A DNA stretch of 64,000 nucleotides, taken from the NCBI GenBank assembly GCA_001643675.2, contig LSRY02000006.1, forward strand, positions 1,862,501-1,926,500. The letters run 5' to 3'. The notes beneath the pieces were generated by a model, which did not search any database, was not told the origin of the DNA, and was given only the letters and a program-made list of their open reading frames with translations. Each line of letters begins with the position of its first letter. Position 1 is the first letter of the stretch. Made by a program: the position numbers and the translations under genes. Positions 37,201 through 49,200 of the stretch are shown piece after piece. The DNA comes from Monocercomonoides exilis. Its lineage: Eukaryota > Preaxostyla > Oxymonadida > Polymastigidae.

Positions 37201-40200
37201 TCTAATGGCTTTAACTCCTTTTTCGCTTCTTGTATTTCTGTTTTTGGCATGTCAGTTTTCTTCTTCCTTTCAATTTCTTTCATAATTTCCTGATCTCCCA
37301 AGTCAATCTTTTCCATCACTCCCCACTCGCCTTGTTTCCCAGTTGAAAAGAAGCCTTGTGTTGTTCGTGTCACTTCCTGGTCTCTGTCACTCAGTTCTCT
37401 CAGCAGAATGTAGCATTCGATTCCTTCGTCTCTCAACTGCTCTCTTTCTCCATCGCTGCTGTACAGCGCCATGATGTCTGACCGCAGAATGGCTGTCAGC
37501 GCAGTTAGCCGTCGAATAAGCCCTCGTCTCATCGCCGTCGACCGCAGCAAATGCAACGCACGTGCTGCTCCGCTGGGCCCTTCGACCAGAGCACGCGCAA
37601 ATGTCACCATTGCTGCAGATAACTGCCGCTCTCCCAAAGAAGGAATCCAGTTGCCCAGCACCTCCTGCCCGGACACAAGAAAGTCGCTTGTGGAAGACTT
37701 CGGATAGCACTGTGTCTTTTGCGCATACGGATTCCGCACTTTCCAGGCGCGCTGTGTGACATACTCCCAGAAATTGGATAAGGTAGAAAGATGGTCAATG
37801 TGGTCAATTCTTTCTTCTCGTTCGCGCGCAAGAAGCGTAAGCCCTTTCTCGTCCATCGGAAGCACAAGAGAAAACAGTGAGTTGATAAGAGCCAGTCCTT
37901 CTGCTGAATGTGCGATGATATCTTGATTTGTTTCGTTTGGCCCACGGAGCGTTGAAGCAAGTGTGTGAATGGTGACTGTGATGTGTTGAAGCGTCGTGGC
38001 ACTAATTTCGGAAGCAGACGAAACAAGTGTCTGTGAAATGGTCAGATGAGAAGGTGAGCAAGATACTTTTGAAGTATTTTTGGCTGACCGAGGATGTATT
38101 GAATCAGATGCAGATGAAGAAAGAGACAGCGGAAGTTTGTCTTCAATTAACTGAGTCATTCCAACATCCACTGAAACAATCTGATTGAATGAAGGCAAAG
38201 AAGATGAAGAGTATTTCAATTCTTTCTTTTGTCCGAGATTAGCAAAAGAGGACGAGTTTGGAGATCCAGGTGATAAAGACGATGAGCGTGAATGCACAGG
38301 AGATTGCGATGGAGTTGAAGAAGGGGAAGAAGAAGAAGAAGAAGGCTGCTTTGTCTGACTTAGTGACAGAAAAGTAGGATTTGAAGTCTCAGGAAGTGAA
38401 GGAGGCACCAGTGCACTCAGATACTCAACAATTGCCATGATGATGTCATTGTTGCCTCGTATTGCTGCTTTTGCATCGACGTTGTAGACGCTGTTGCCTC
38501 TCAGCACGTCCTGTGCTGCTTTGAAGTGTCCATAGCAAAGCTGCCCAATCAGCACAAGCACTGAATCAATCAGCCGAAAACGGGCAGTCGACGAAGGTGA
38601 AGCCTCAGAGAACAAAGAACACGTGAATGAAGACGCGTTAAGCGCCTCAGATGAGTCAGTGCCTGAAAGATAAGGAGAAGTCTGAGCAATCATCGCAGAA
38701 GCGATAGGCGAAGAGGCAGCAGCGACTGCTTCGTTCATGCGTCCTTCCACTTCTTTCCACCAGGGATGTGCTTGTGCACGCAACGTTGCTAGTTTGATGA
38801 TCCCTTCAAATGTTGTGCCAATCGTCTTTCTCATCACTTTCTGCAATCCAACATTGGATGCCATCATATCAATCAGCTTCTTCCTCACCAGCTCGTTTCC
38901 ACCAACAACCAAAAACAGCAGAATTCGAATAGCCCGAAGCATGTTTTCTTCTGATCCATGATCGATCAGCCCTTCAAATGGACCTTCTTCCACAAAGCAA
39001 CCTCCTTCTGCCTTCTTTGAATCCCCACCTGCTTCTGTCGATAAAGATGAAGATGACAACCCTTGGCCAGCAATTCCGTTCATAAAGAGGCCAAATCCAC
39101 CAGTTCCATTTTTGCTCTTCCGTTCGTCTCCCAACAAGACTGCGATTGTGTCTGTGCAGACACCCCAGTCAAATGCAACATGCTGCTTTTTGATGATGTC
39201 TGTAAGCGAAGCCAAGCCGATCGTATTCAGCGTTGAATCGACAATAAGTGACGAAGACGGAAGGCTGCTTTCAACAATAGAGGACGAATATGCAGACGCA
39301 GCTGAGGCAGACGGTGTCAGTGCCTTCACCAGACTGTCTTCAAGATGCTGCTCCCACGTCTTGTGCAGCAGATCGCTCACAGGCGTCAGTGTCTGGACGA
39401 AGAAAAACACAAAGTTCAGAATCAGCCCGCGGACGACGCTGCCCCACAGCTGCTTGGCGTTGAAGTCTCTTTCAACAGCGAGCGAGTCCACCACCACCGA
39501 CGGGGCAGTCCGAGGTATCACAGAAAAAGTGGCTGTCTGCAGAAGCCCTGTGAGATGCACGGCAGACGGCGAGCTTTGAGAAGAAATAGATGAGAGGCAC
39601 TGGAAAAAGGAGAGAGAATGGAAGCGAATGCGAGAGGTCAACGAGCGCGCGACAGCAGAACAGAACAAGTTCCACTTTGATTTGAGCATTGACGAGAACA
39701 AGACGAAAGCAGGTGGTTTTTCGGCAGAAGGAGAAAAGATGGTTGTGTCCAGCCAGGGTGTGTCGTCAACAGGCTGATGCTGTTTCAGCCCGAGAAAAGA
39801 GCTGATTCCGTTCATGTGGGAACAGAACCTCTGAACCACAACAAACAGAAGAGAAGAGATGGGTGCGACTTCTAGCACGCTGTTTGCTTGCTGCAGCTTG
39901 CTTTCTGAGTCTGAAGAAGAAGAAGAAGAAGAAAACGACGACGATGATGATGAGAACGATCCGGTAGCTGATTCTGGTGTTGGAGGTGAAGTGACTTTAG
40001 AGTCTATGTGCTGCAGCCACTCATTTGGATGCAGGGCAAAGTTCACACACCGAATGAGCTGCTGCTGGATGTGTATCAGAGCAGGTGTGGCATGTTCCAA
40101 CAGGATTGTCACTTCTCTCAGCTGCGAGTCGCTCAGTCTGAATGGAATGCTCTCAGAAACAGCCGCCGCTGCAGCGCTGGATGAGGCTGCTGCGGAGGCT

Positions 40201-43200
40201 GGCGTGAGAGAAACAGAAGAGCACAACTTTTGGACGAGTTGGGGAGGTGCTTGTGTGTGGGAGTGAGACAGCGCCTGGTTGTGGTATTGAACGAGTGCTG
40301 AACTGTACAGGGGAGAAGAAGAAGGGCAAACATCCACGACGAATTGGATGAAGTGTGTGTTGAAGAAAGTGTTGACGTAATGTGAGAGGGAAGAAAACAG
40401 CGAAAAAGTCAGGTTGTTCAGCATCAGCTGAAAGGCGATCATTTGCTGGTTAATCGAAACAGGAGCAGAGCCAGTCGATGAACTTGCTCGAGAACCAGCC
40501 ACTAATCTACGAAGGATCGAGTTGGATGAAAAAGCATGGGTAGCAGAGTTATTCACAGCATTTGTCAGAGCCAGAGAAGAGGAAGAGGCAGCATTGGAAG
40601 TAGATTTAAGCGCCATGTTCATTCGGACGAGGAAGTTGAGGAGCGGAATGATTGTTGTGAAGAAGTTGAGGAGAATTCCAATCTCGTCTGATTCGAGTGT
40701 GATGGCACACGCATAGGGAGATGGAGGAGAGGTGAACAGAGTTTCAAGAGGCGATTCTGAAGGCGCTGTGTCGGTAAATGAAGAGCGAGAAGAAGAATCA
40801 TTCGAAAGACTTTGAGTATTTGTTGGACAATATGGAGTGAGATACACATCATCGAGGAACGAAAGATAGGAAGAAAGAACTTTTATTCTGTTTGTCAGCT
40901 TTTGCAGAAGCGTTGTGTCATTTGATTGAACATTTTGAGGCTTTGATGAGCCGATTGCAGGAGTTCTTGAAGAATAAATAGGATAACTGGACGATGAAGA
41001 TGAAGATGAAGATGAAGATGAAGATGAAGATGAAGGGGACAAATGTCCTTTGCTGCTATGAGCATCGCGTCCAGCAGCGTCATCCTCTGATTCTCTGTCG
41101 ATCGAAAGCGATTCATCACTTTCATCTTCATCTGTTTCATTGTCCGACTCTTCCTCGCTGTCTGTTTCCTCTTTCTCTTCTTCTTCTTCTTCTTCTTCTT
41201 CTTCATTCTCAGCAACATCTCCCAATTGTGCATCAAACACTCCTTCATTCAGCTCATTCTCTGGCTGTCCATCTGAAAGCGCAAACGGCTGTGCACGTCT
41301 TCCTTTCACTGATGGAATAACAGGAAGCCCTTTCTCCTTCTTTTTCTGCATCCTTCTTTCCTTTCGGCGACGCTGTTTTTCCTGCTCCTTCTGCAGCATC
41401 TTTCTTTTCTTCTCTTCAGCATTCTTCCTCTTCTCTGCCACTTCTTCGTCTGTTGCCACAGCCTTCCTGATGACACTGTTGAGTGTTGTGTCTGACAGCA
41501 CTGAGCTAACCTTTGCCAACGGGACAGATAGTCTGCAGAACTGCTGAGCCGACCGAGAAAGACCGCCGGCACATGCAGAGCGTAAAAGAGACAAGATGGA
41601 AAGATGGAATGAAAGAGACGAGAAGAAAGAGGGAGAAGGCGTGAAAAAGCGGAGGAAAGATGTTGGGCTGAAGAGAGAGTTGCTCGTGGAAGCCTTTGAT
41701 GATATTGAGTGTGTGCTCAGAGTTGACTGAGAAGGTGAGTGTGCCACGTTGTTTTGCTGTTTGAAAGGAGACAGAAATGAAAGAGGTGTCTGCAAAGGTC
41801 TCTTTTGCTGGTTATTCATCTGGTTCTGCCGAGTGAAATCAAGTCTGCTTGGAGTGGACGATCTCGGCATCTGATTTTGTGAAAGTGCTTTTGTGTCAGT
41901 TGAAACAGCCGAACGAGGCAAGCTTGAAACTGATCCTCTTCTCATCGACGCATTTCCCATTCCTGGCGATTCAGCTGTTTTCACGTCAGTCACACTGACA
42001 GCTGACAATTGAGCAGCCAGATCTTCTCTGCTCTTTTTGGCAGACACCACACCGCTGGATATGAACGACGACGAAAATGCATCGATGATTGGCCGGCCAG
42101 CCTCAGACCGCAGAAACGCCACAAGAACAAGCTGTGCTTCAAGATTAGGTGTTTTGCGGTTGTATGCGAGAGACGCTAGAACATCGCTGACGATGCAGAC
42201 AGGATGCTCATTTGTGAATGATGCAGACGAAAGCGCCTGATTTTGAGAATGTGATGCTGCTGATCGGGCGGAAGGGCTCATTGAACCAGAGCTGTTTGGC
42301 TTGCCCATCGGAGACAAAGAACGATTGTGAGGCAATTTTGATGGAGTGGACTGTGTCGTGCTGTCATCGATCTGCTCTTGTCTTTGATAGAACTCTTTCT
42401 CCATCTGTTTTGCTTTCTGAATGTCCAGTTTCCTCTTGCTGTGTTCTCGCGAAAGCTGCAGTTCGAAGCCAAATTTCAGCAAACAACAGGCAAATTTGAC
42501 CGTTAGCAGTTTTTCGTTGCTCTTTCCAGTTTTTGAGCCAGACGAAAAAGTTTGCGATGCATCACCAGTTGAATTAGAAATTGCCTGTATTGCTCGGTGG
42601 ATAAGCTGAATCAGCCTCGGAATCTGCACTTTGTGGAAAGACAGCACGAGCAGCAAGGGAATAGTCGATGCCAAGTCAATTGCATTCATCGGAGGCTCAG
42701 AAGCCGAAAGGAGGAGAGAGACACACAGGCGGAGGAGAGAGTTGACTGGAGATGTTTCAGCCACAGTGCCTGCGCTGCTCATCGCCAATGCAGGCCGATC
42801 CTTCGAGCCAGTTGCAGAGATGGCTGAGGCAATAGCTGCATCTCGTGCCTGTTCAATTCGCTCTTCCACTTCGCTGTACAAAATAAGCGACTGAGACGTG
42901 GCAAGCGCTGCAGCGATCTTCTGCTGGCTGCTGCTGCTGTTGTTGGAGTCTGCTTTGAGGGCATCCCAAATGCTGAGCAAAGGCAGCAGCTCAGCTGGGA
43001 TGCAGAAGCGGACGATAGAAGACACAATTGCAATACCGTCCAAAGAGAAGAACAGGTGCTGCAATGCCAGGCAGGGCGGTGTTTGTGGATGGGGCAGGTC
43101 TTCAAAGGGACAAGGATACGACGCAAGCTGTGCAATCTGGTTGATGAGCGTTGACACAATCTCATACGGCTGCTGCATTCTCATATGAAGCGATATCTCA

Positions 43201-46200
43201 GAACGAGTGAAGAGAGTCCCAGCAAGCTGAGCAACTGCAGGCGGAAGAGGCGCATCGTGGATGGCAAAGAGCATCAGTGCAAGCAAACGGAAGATGTCGT
43301 TCAAGCAGACTGACAAGCGCAGTGCATCGACTTTGAATCCGCCTTCGAAAACAGAATGTGCCCATGACGGGAGTGTTGACAAACTTGCTGTTGACAGTGC
43401 AGACGATTGAATATTCGATGAAGACGAAAGAGAAGACTGCGACGAGCGAAATTGCGCATTTGAGCTAACAGGAGACGAAGCACTGACAAGAAGAGGAGAA
43501 CTGTATGTCCTTCGAATGAATGCCCACTCGTCTTCCGCAGCGTGGATGGCGTCTGCTGTCCACAGAAGCAGCGTTCCGAGTGTTTTTATGCGCTGCTGTG
43601 TGCGATTGATGCTTGTCGGTACGTCAGCCGAGTGGCTCATGATTGAAGAGGCACCGCTGTCATGTGAAGCAGCAGAGGCAGATGCAGAAGAGGCAGAGCC
43701 AACAGACATCCCACTCGCCATCGATGCTCCAACACTGCCTGATGCTGCAGCGGCAGCTGCTGCTTCGTCGATGATGAGCGGATCTGCCATGTGCCATTCT
43801 ACGCCTGCCATTGCACTGACTGTTCGGAAGAGAGAAGAATGCTCACGTGACAGGAGCATAACTGAGTGTGTGTGAAGGAGCGGGTGGGCGTTTGAAGACA
43901 GAAGCTCTTTAGCTGGCTTCATTGTGCCTCCAAACATGACTGTCGGTGAAAGAGTTTCCAGTGCTCGAATGATCCCTCCTTTCAGATTCTGTTGGTACAC
44001 ACATTCAGCCGGATTCCCCGTCCCATTCAATAAGGACTGGTCCTGCTGTGCATTTTCTTTCCCTGCATTTCTCCCTCCTCTTGTTTTCCCCTTTTCTTTG
44101 TCCTTCTGCGTCTGCCACTCGCTGTCGATGCCCACAAACAGCTTGTGCAGCACAGACACTCTCATGTGCAGTAGCTCATCGTCAACTGCCTCCAGCAATG
44201 AAAACAGAATGTGCTGTGTGTGGAGCAGCAGGCGGTGGAGAAACAAAGTGGATGAACGTTGGATGAACGGACGCGCAACAGGAAGCACAGAAGTCTCTAC
44301 AAATGTTGCAATAAGCACTGATTTTTCTTGTGTCGGGTTGCACAAAACAGAAACAGAACCATCACCATACGCCACGTCAGAGAAATTTGACTGGTCGTGT
44401 TTGTTCAAAGAGTCTCTTTGCAGCTGGTTGAAAGAGGCAGGCACAACAGCCATCTCTTCGTCATTGTTGCCGTTGCGAACAGTGGCAACTGCATCGCTGT
44501 CGTTAAAGTCGTCGTTGAGTGTGTCTGTGAAGAAGAACGGCTCGTAGTCCATCTCCCACTCGGGGTCTCTCTGCTGACTGTCTGGCTCCATCGCCAGCTT
44601 GCGTTTTCTGACTTCTTCTTCATAGTCAAATAGCTTTCCTGTCAGCATTTCCTCTTCTTCGTCGCTTTCGTCGCTGTCCTGTTCTTTCCCGTCGAATTTC
44701 CCAAGCTCCGATTTGTCTTTGCCTTTCCCTTTCCCTTTCTTCTCAACTGTCTTCTTCGTCTTCTTCATAATCTTCACTTCCTGCATCTTTCTTTCCATCT
44801 CTCTCTTCAGAATTCTCCCCTCTGTTGCAGACTTCCAGCTCTGTGTTGAGGCAAACTCCTTCACAGCAACAAGTGTTGCCCGCAGCGTCTCAAAGGAGAT
44901 GTCCATCAGACATAGCTGGTTCGTTCGGAGCAAATAGACGACGAAGAGTGCTGCCTGGATGAGGAAGAAGAGGTTGTCTGAAGGGATTTGGGTGGATGTG
45001 GCTGAGTCTGAAGGGGAGAAAGAGGCAGCGTGTTCGCAAACTGTCATAATTGACTCACACAGCGCAGACACAAAAGCAGACGCAGCAGATGAGGCTGACT
45101 TCGGAATGGCAGTGGCTGGAGTGTAGTTGGAGATGAGGGAATAAGGAAAGCATTCAAGATTTGAGGAGGTGGCACTCACACCTGATTGAGATATGGAAGA
45201 AGAAGAGGAAGAAGATGAAGAGTGTATTGCAGAAGCAGACAAAGATGCAGAGCTTCCCCACAAAGACGCCGAAGACGATCCCATTGCAGAGGAAAGGCTC
45301 TGACTCGTCGACTTCACAATGAGCGATGTTTCATTCGGCTCAAAAAGCAGATGGTTCGGCTGCCCTTTCACTGATCGCTTTTCTCTTCCCTTCACAAGCA
45401 GCATCCATCTTCTCTCTGAGTTCTCTTGTGCCTCCTGCATGGCAGGCTTCTCAGCCACTGCATTCTCATCCACCATGTTCCAAATGCTCCTTTTCCCGTC
45501 TCCTTTCCCTTTCGCCCCGTTCTGCGCTCCAATCGCTGCTGCCATCGCAGCAAGCGCTGCAGCTGCAGACGACGCAGACGATGTTCGTAGCGGATCTCCC
45601 CAACTGCCAGGCGAAAAATACAACAGACGGCTGAGCATCAGCAGACGTGTGCGGATGGCTAGTGGAGCGCCAGCTGTTGCGCGGAGACGAGAAAGAGAGG
45701 AAGAGGAAGAAGAGGAAGAAGAGGATGAGGAAGAAGACTGTTGGAGAGGGGTGTATGCATTCAGAGAGGCAGAGGTGACTGAGATGCAGTGCTGCAAGAG
45801 CGGGAGAGGGAAAAGAGAGCGCAGAAGATGAAGAACGCCTGGCCTCTGTGAATGAGCAAGGGCGATGTAGAACGAGAGGAACGAGAGAGTCAGCGTGTGG
45901 AACTGTTTTGCGCGGTGGACGGGGACAGATGGGATGATCACTTCAGAAGAAGAGGAGCCGTCGCGCATCGACTGACCGCGTGTGGAGGAAGAGGAAAGGG
46001 CTGCCTGCTGCTTCACCAGCGCCAGCGGGGCAAAGACGTATCGGAGCTCTTCGACTTTTCCGGTGTGGAGTTGGAAGTGCGGAAGAAGGAAAGGAGAAGA
46101 CAGGAGTGTTTGAGTGAATACATCGATAGGGTGCGAAAGGGATGTTGATAAACGAGATGATGAGTCTTTGCTTTCCTTTCCTGAAGAGGAAGAACTCGAA

Positions 46201-49200
46201 GAAGAAGAACTTGATGATGATGACGAAGACGACGATGAAGTAGAAGAAGAGGAAGAAGAGGAAGATGTTGAAGAAGCAGAGGAATTCGTGTTAGTCAATG
46301 CCGATCCAGCCGTTTGGTCATTTCCATTCCGTGTGGAGTGCCAAAACAGCGCGGATGGAGAAGAAACAGGCGAAAGTGCCAATATTCTTCCTGTTTTCTC
46401 TTCGGTGGCTAAGAAAGGAGAGTCTGCATCAGCCGGAGTGGGTGCGTCGTTGAAGAGGAAAGGGTCCTTTCCGAACTCGATTGGGTTGCTGGAGACGAGC
46501 GGGACAGCATTTGTGAGCAGATGCATCTCGTCAAAGGAGTCGAAGTTGGATGGCACAATGCAGAGGGTGGGGGGAAGGAGCAGACAGGAAGGTGTTCTTG
46601 AGGAATGAGAGGGGTTTGTGCGTGGATGGGAAGAATCGAATGACGTGGAAGAATTAGAAGAGGAATCAGATATGTCATCAGGCGAGGCAAAAGAAGGCGC
46701 AGCGAGAACAGCCTGCACAGCGTTGTATGAGAGAGGGTTGTGGACGATCCGCTTGGAGGAGCAGATGGCAGTGAACAGCGTCAGAAACTTTCGTGAGATG
46801 CTTGTGGAGACAATACGGCTCATTCCTGATGAATCCCCATCATACAGCGAGGCAGCAGACGAAGGAGGAGGAAGGGCAGCAGAAGAGCCTGATGATGATG
46901 CTGCTGCAGAGGCGCCTGCCTGTGCTTCAACCAGCCGCTTCATCTCCACCTCGTCTGCTTTCACGTCAAACTCCGCGATTTTCATCCAGGCAGACATCAG
47001 AGACACGGGGACAGCAGCAAAGCGGAGTGAAGGAGGAGCAGAAGAGAGAAGAGAGATAAACAAGTCGACGGCAGTGGGCATCAGCGGGGGAAGACAAGGA
47101 AGGAGGTTGAGGAGATATCGCTTGGCCTCAGCAATCAAAGGCGTGTGGGCAGATATCTGCGACAGTTGGCGGATGAGGAGGAGTTTCGTCTCTTCTGCTT
47201 TGATGGTGCAGCGCCAGAGCCACATTGAGAAGGGGATGAGGGTGGAAGATGCTTTGAGGGAGCCGAAGGTCAGCCGGGTGAGCAGGCGGAGTGACTGGAG
47301 GAAAGAGAGATAGGCAGACGGGAAGAGAGAAGGGAAAGAGAGGAGAAGAGGGGAAAGCGTGGCGGAGACTGAAGACGAGGACAAAGACGGCATCAGCTGG
47401 GCAGCTGAGACAGAGTCCACAGCAGAAGCAGCAGAAGAAGCAGTGGTTGAGGAGGAAGAGGCGAAGAATGCGGAGAAAAGGGCAAAGAGATCGTCGATGC
47501 AGAGCAGCACGTGAAGTGGAGTGTGCTGGCAGAGGAGCGTCTCCTGCAGCACAGCCAGCGGATGAGGTGAAATCTGATGGGAAAAGACGTGTGTGGTTGA
47601 TGGAAGGGGAATGGGGGTGAAGATGGGTCTTCGCATCGGCTGTTGAGCAGAGCGAAGAGAAGCGCTGAGTTTTGTGCGTGTCTTCACATCACTCGAAATG
47701 CCAGAGAAAGAATCATCGTCTGTGTTGTTATCATCATCGTCATCGTCATATTCATATTCATCACTGTCTGTCTCGAAGCTGTCTACTTCTCCGTCTTCGA
47801 TGCCGCTCCTCTCGTTCTGCTCTTTCCTCAGCTGCATCCGCTGTGACTGCACCACTCCAGACACGACTCTTGCTGTGGATGCTTCAGCAGCCATCTGCTG
47901 CTTCCTGAACTGCTCCATCAGCCTCTGGTGCTTCTCCCGCTCAAAGCGATTGATCTCACTCAGACACATCGACAGGCTCTGGTCCAGCCGCGCTGTTGTC
48001 TGGGCGACTTTCTCTTTCTCGCCTGTCACGTCTTCAAGCGCAGCTGCCTCTTCTTTGTTCAGAACAGACGAAGAAGAGGAAGCAGAAGAAGATGGAGATA
48101 AAGAGGAAGAGGAGGAGGAAGAAGATGAAGAAGAGGAAGAGGAATTAGAAGAAGAAGCAGACTCAGCCAAGACTGATGCTGTGTTTGCGACCTCCTTCTT
48201 TGCCAATGTGATGGCAGCAGATGTGACCATTGCTGCCTGCTGTGTGCGCGTCTGCATAATCTTCTGTGCAGCACAAGTAATCTTCCCTTCGTTTCCCGTC
48301 TGAACATCAAGAAACTTCATCAGAACCGAAAGCGACTCGAAGAACTTTGGGAAAGAGGAAAGAGAATGGAAAGCTCCTCCGTCTGCACCGACGGCTGCGT
48401 TTTTGCGGTGAAGGGAAGCGAGGGAAGAGACAGAGGAGTGAGTCTCGTAGAGAAGAGAGAGGTATTCTTCAGTCAGAATCGTCGCCTCGAAGAACGTCGA
48501 TGCTGAAGAAGAGGCTGAAAGAGAGGGAAGACGGCAGTAAGTGGACACAGCAGCAACAGCAGAGGAAGAAGAAGAAGAAGAAGAAAAGGAAGAAGAAGAA
48601 AACGAGGCAGCGTTCTGATTTGAAAGGCAGAGCATCCCGTTTGTGATTGGGGGAGGGTCGAAGACAGGAGGAGAGGAAGACAAAAAGAGAGAGAGTTGTG
48701 TCAGTTCTCTGACAGATGACTCCAATGAAGTGGCTGTCTGTTGTGAAGGAGGCAGCGATTGGAGAGAAAGAGCTGCAGCATTCCGAGCAGAAGATGCAAA
48801 GAGATAAGGAAAGAGCTCCTGGAAGATGGTTGACTGGGGTGTGGTCAATGTGCTTACTTTAGTCACTCTGCCTGGATGCAACGATTCCTCTACTATCTTC
48901 TTCTGCTTTTCTTCGATTTGCAGCTCGTCAAAATCGTCGAATTCTTCGTCCAAGTCAAATTCATCGTCGCTGCTGTCGCCGCTTTCCTTGCTGTTCTTCT
49001 CTCCCCTGAACAGTCGCGCCAGCTTATGCTTCAGCTTCGGCTCCGACAGAATCGTCCCCATCACACTTGCTCGTTCGCAGTGGTGCAGGATTTCCTCAGA
49101 AAGCTTTGTAACATCTGCAAATGATACACACAGATGGCTTTTACCTCTGATGTCGCTGTAGTGGAGTGTCATAACTGCTTTGTCGCTTCCATTTCCATCG

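Noticed and set aside
40994-41038. GATGAA/GATGAAGATGAA repeats and other trinucleotide runs as CRISPR-like or regulatory arrays.
   Set aside because: They are in-frame microsatellites encoding Ser runs (antisense) in the channel protein, with no spacers.
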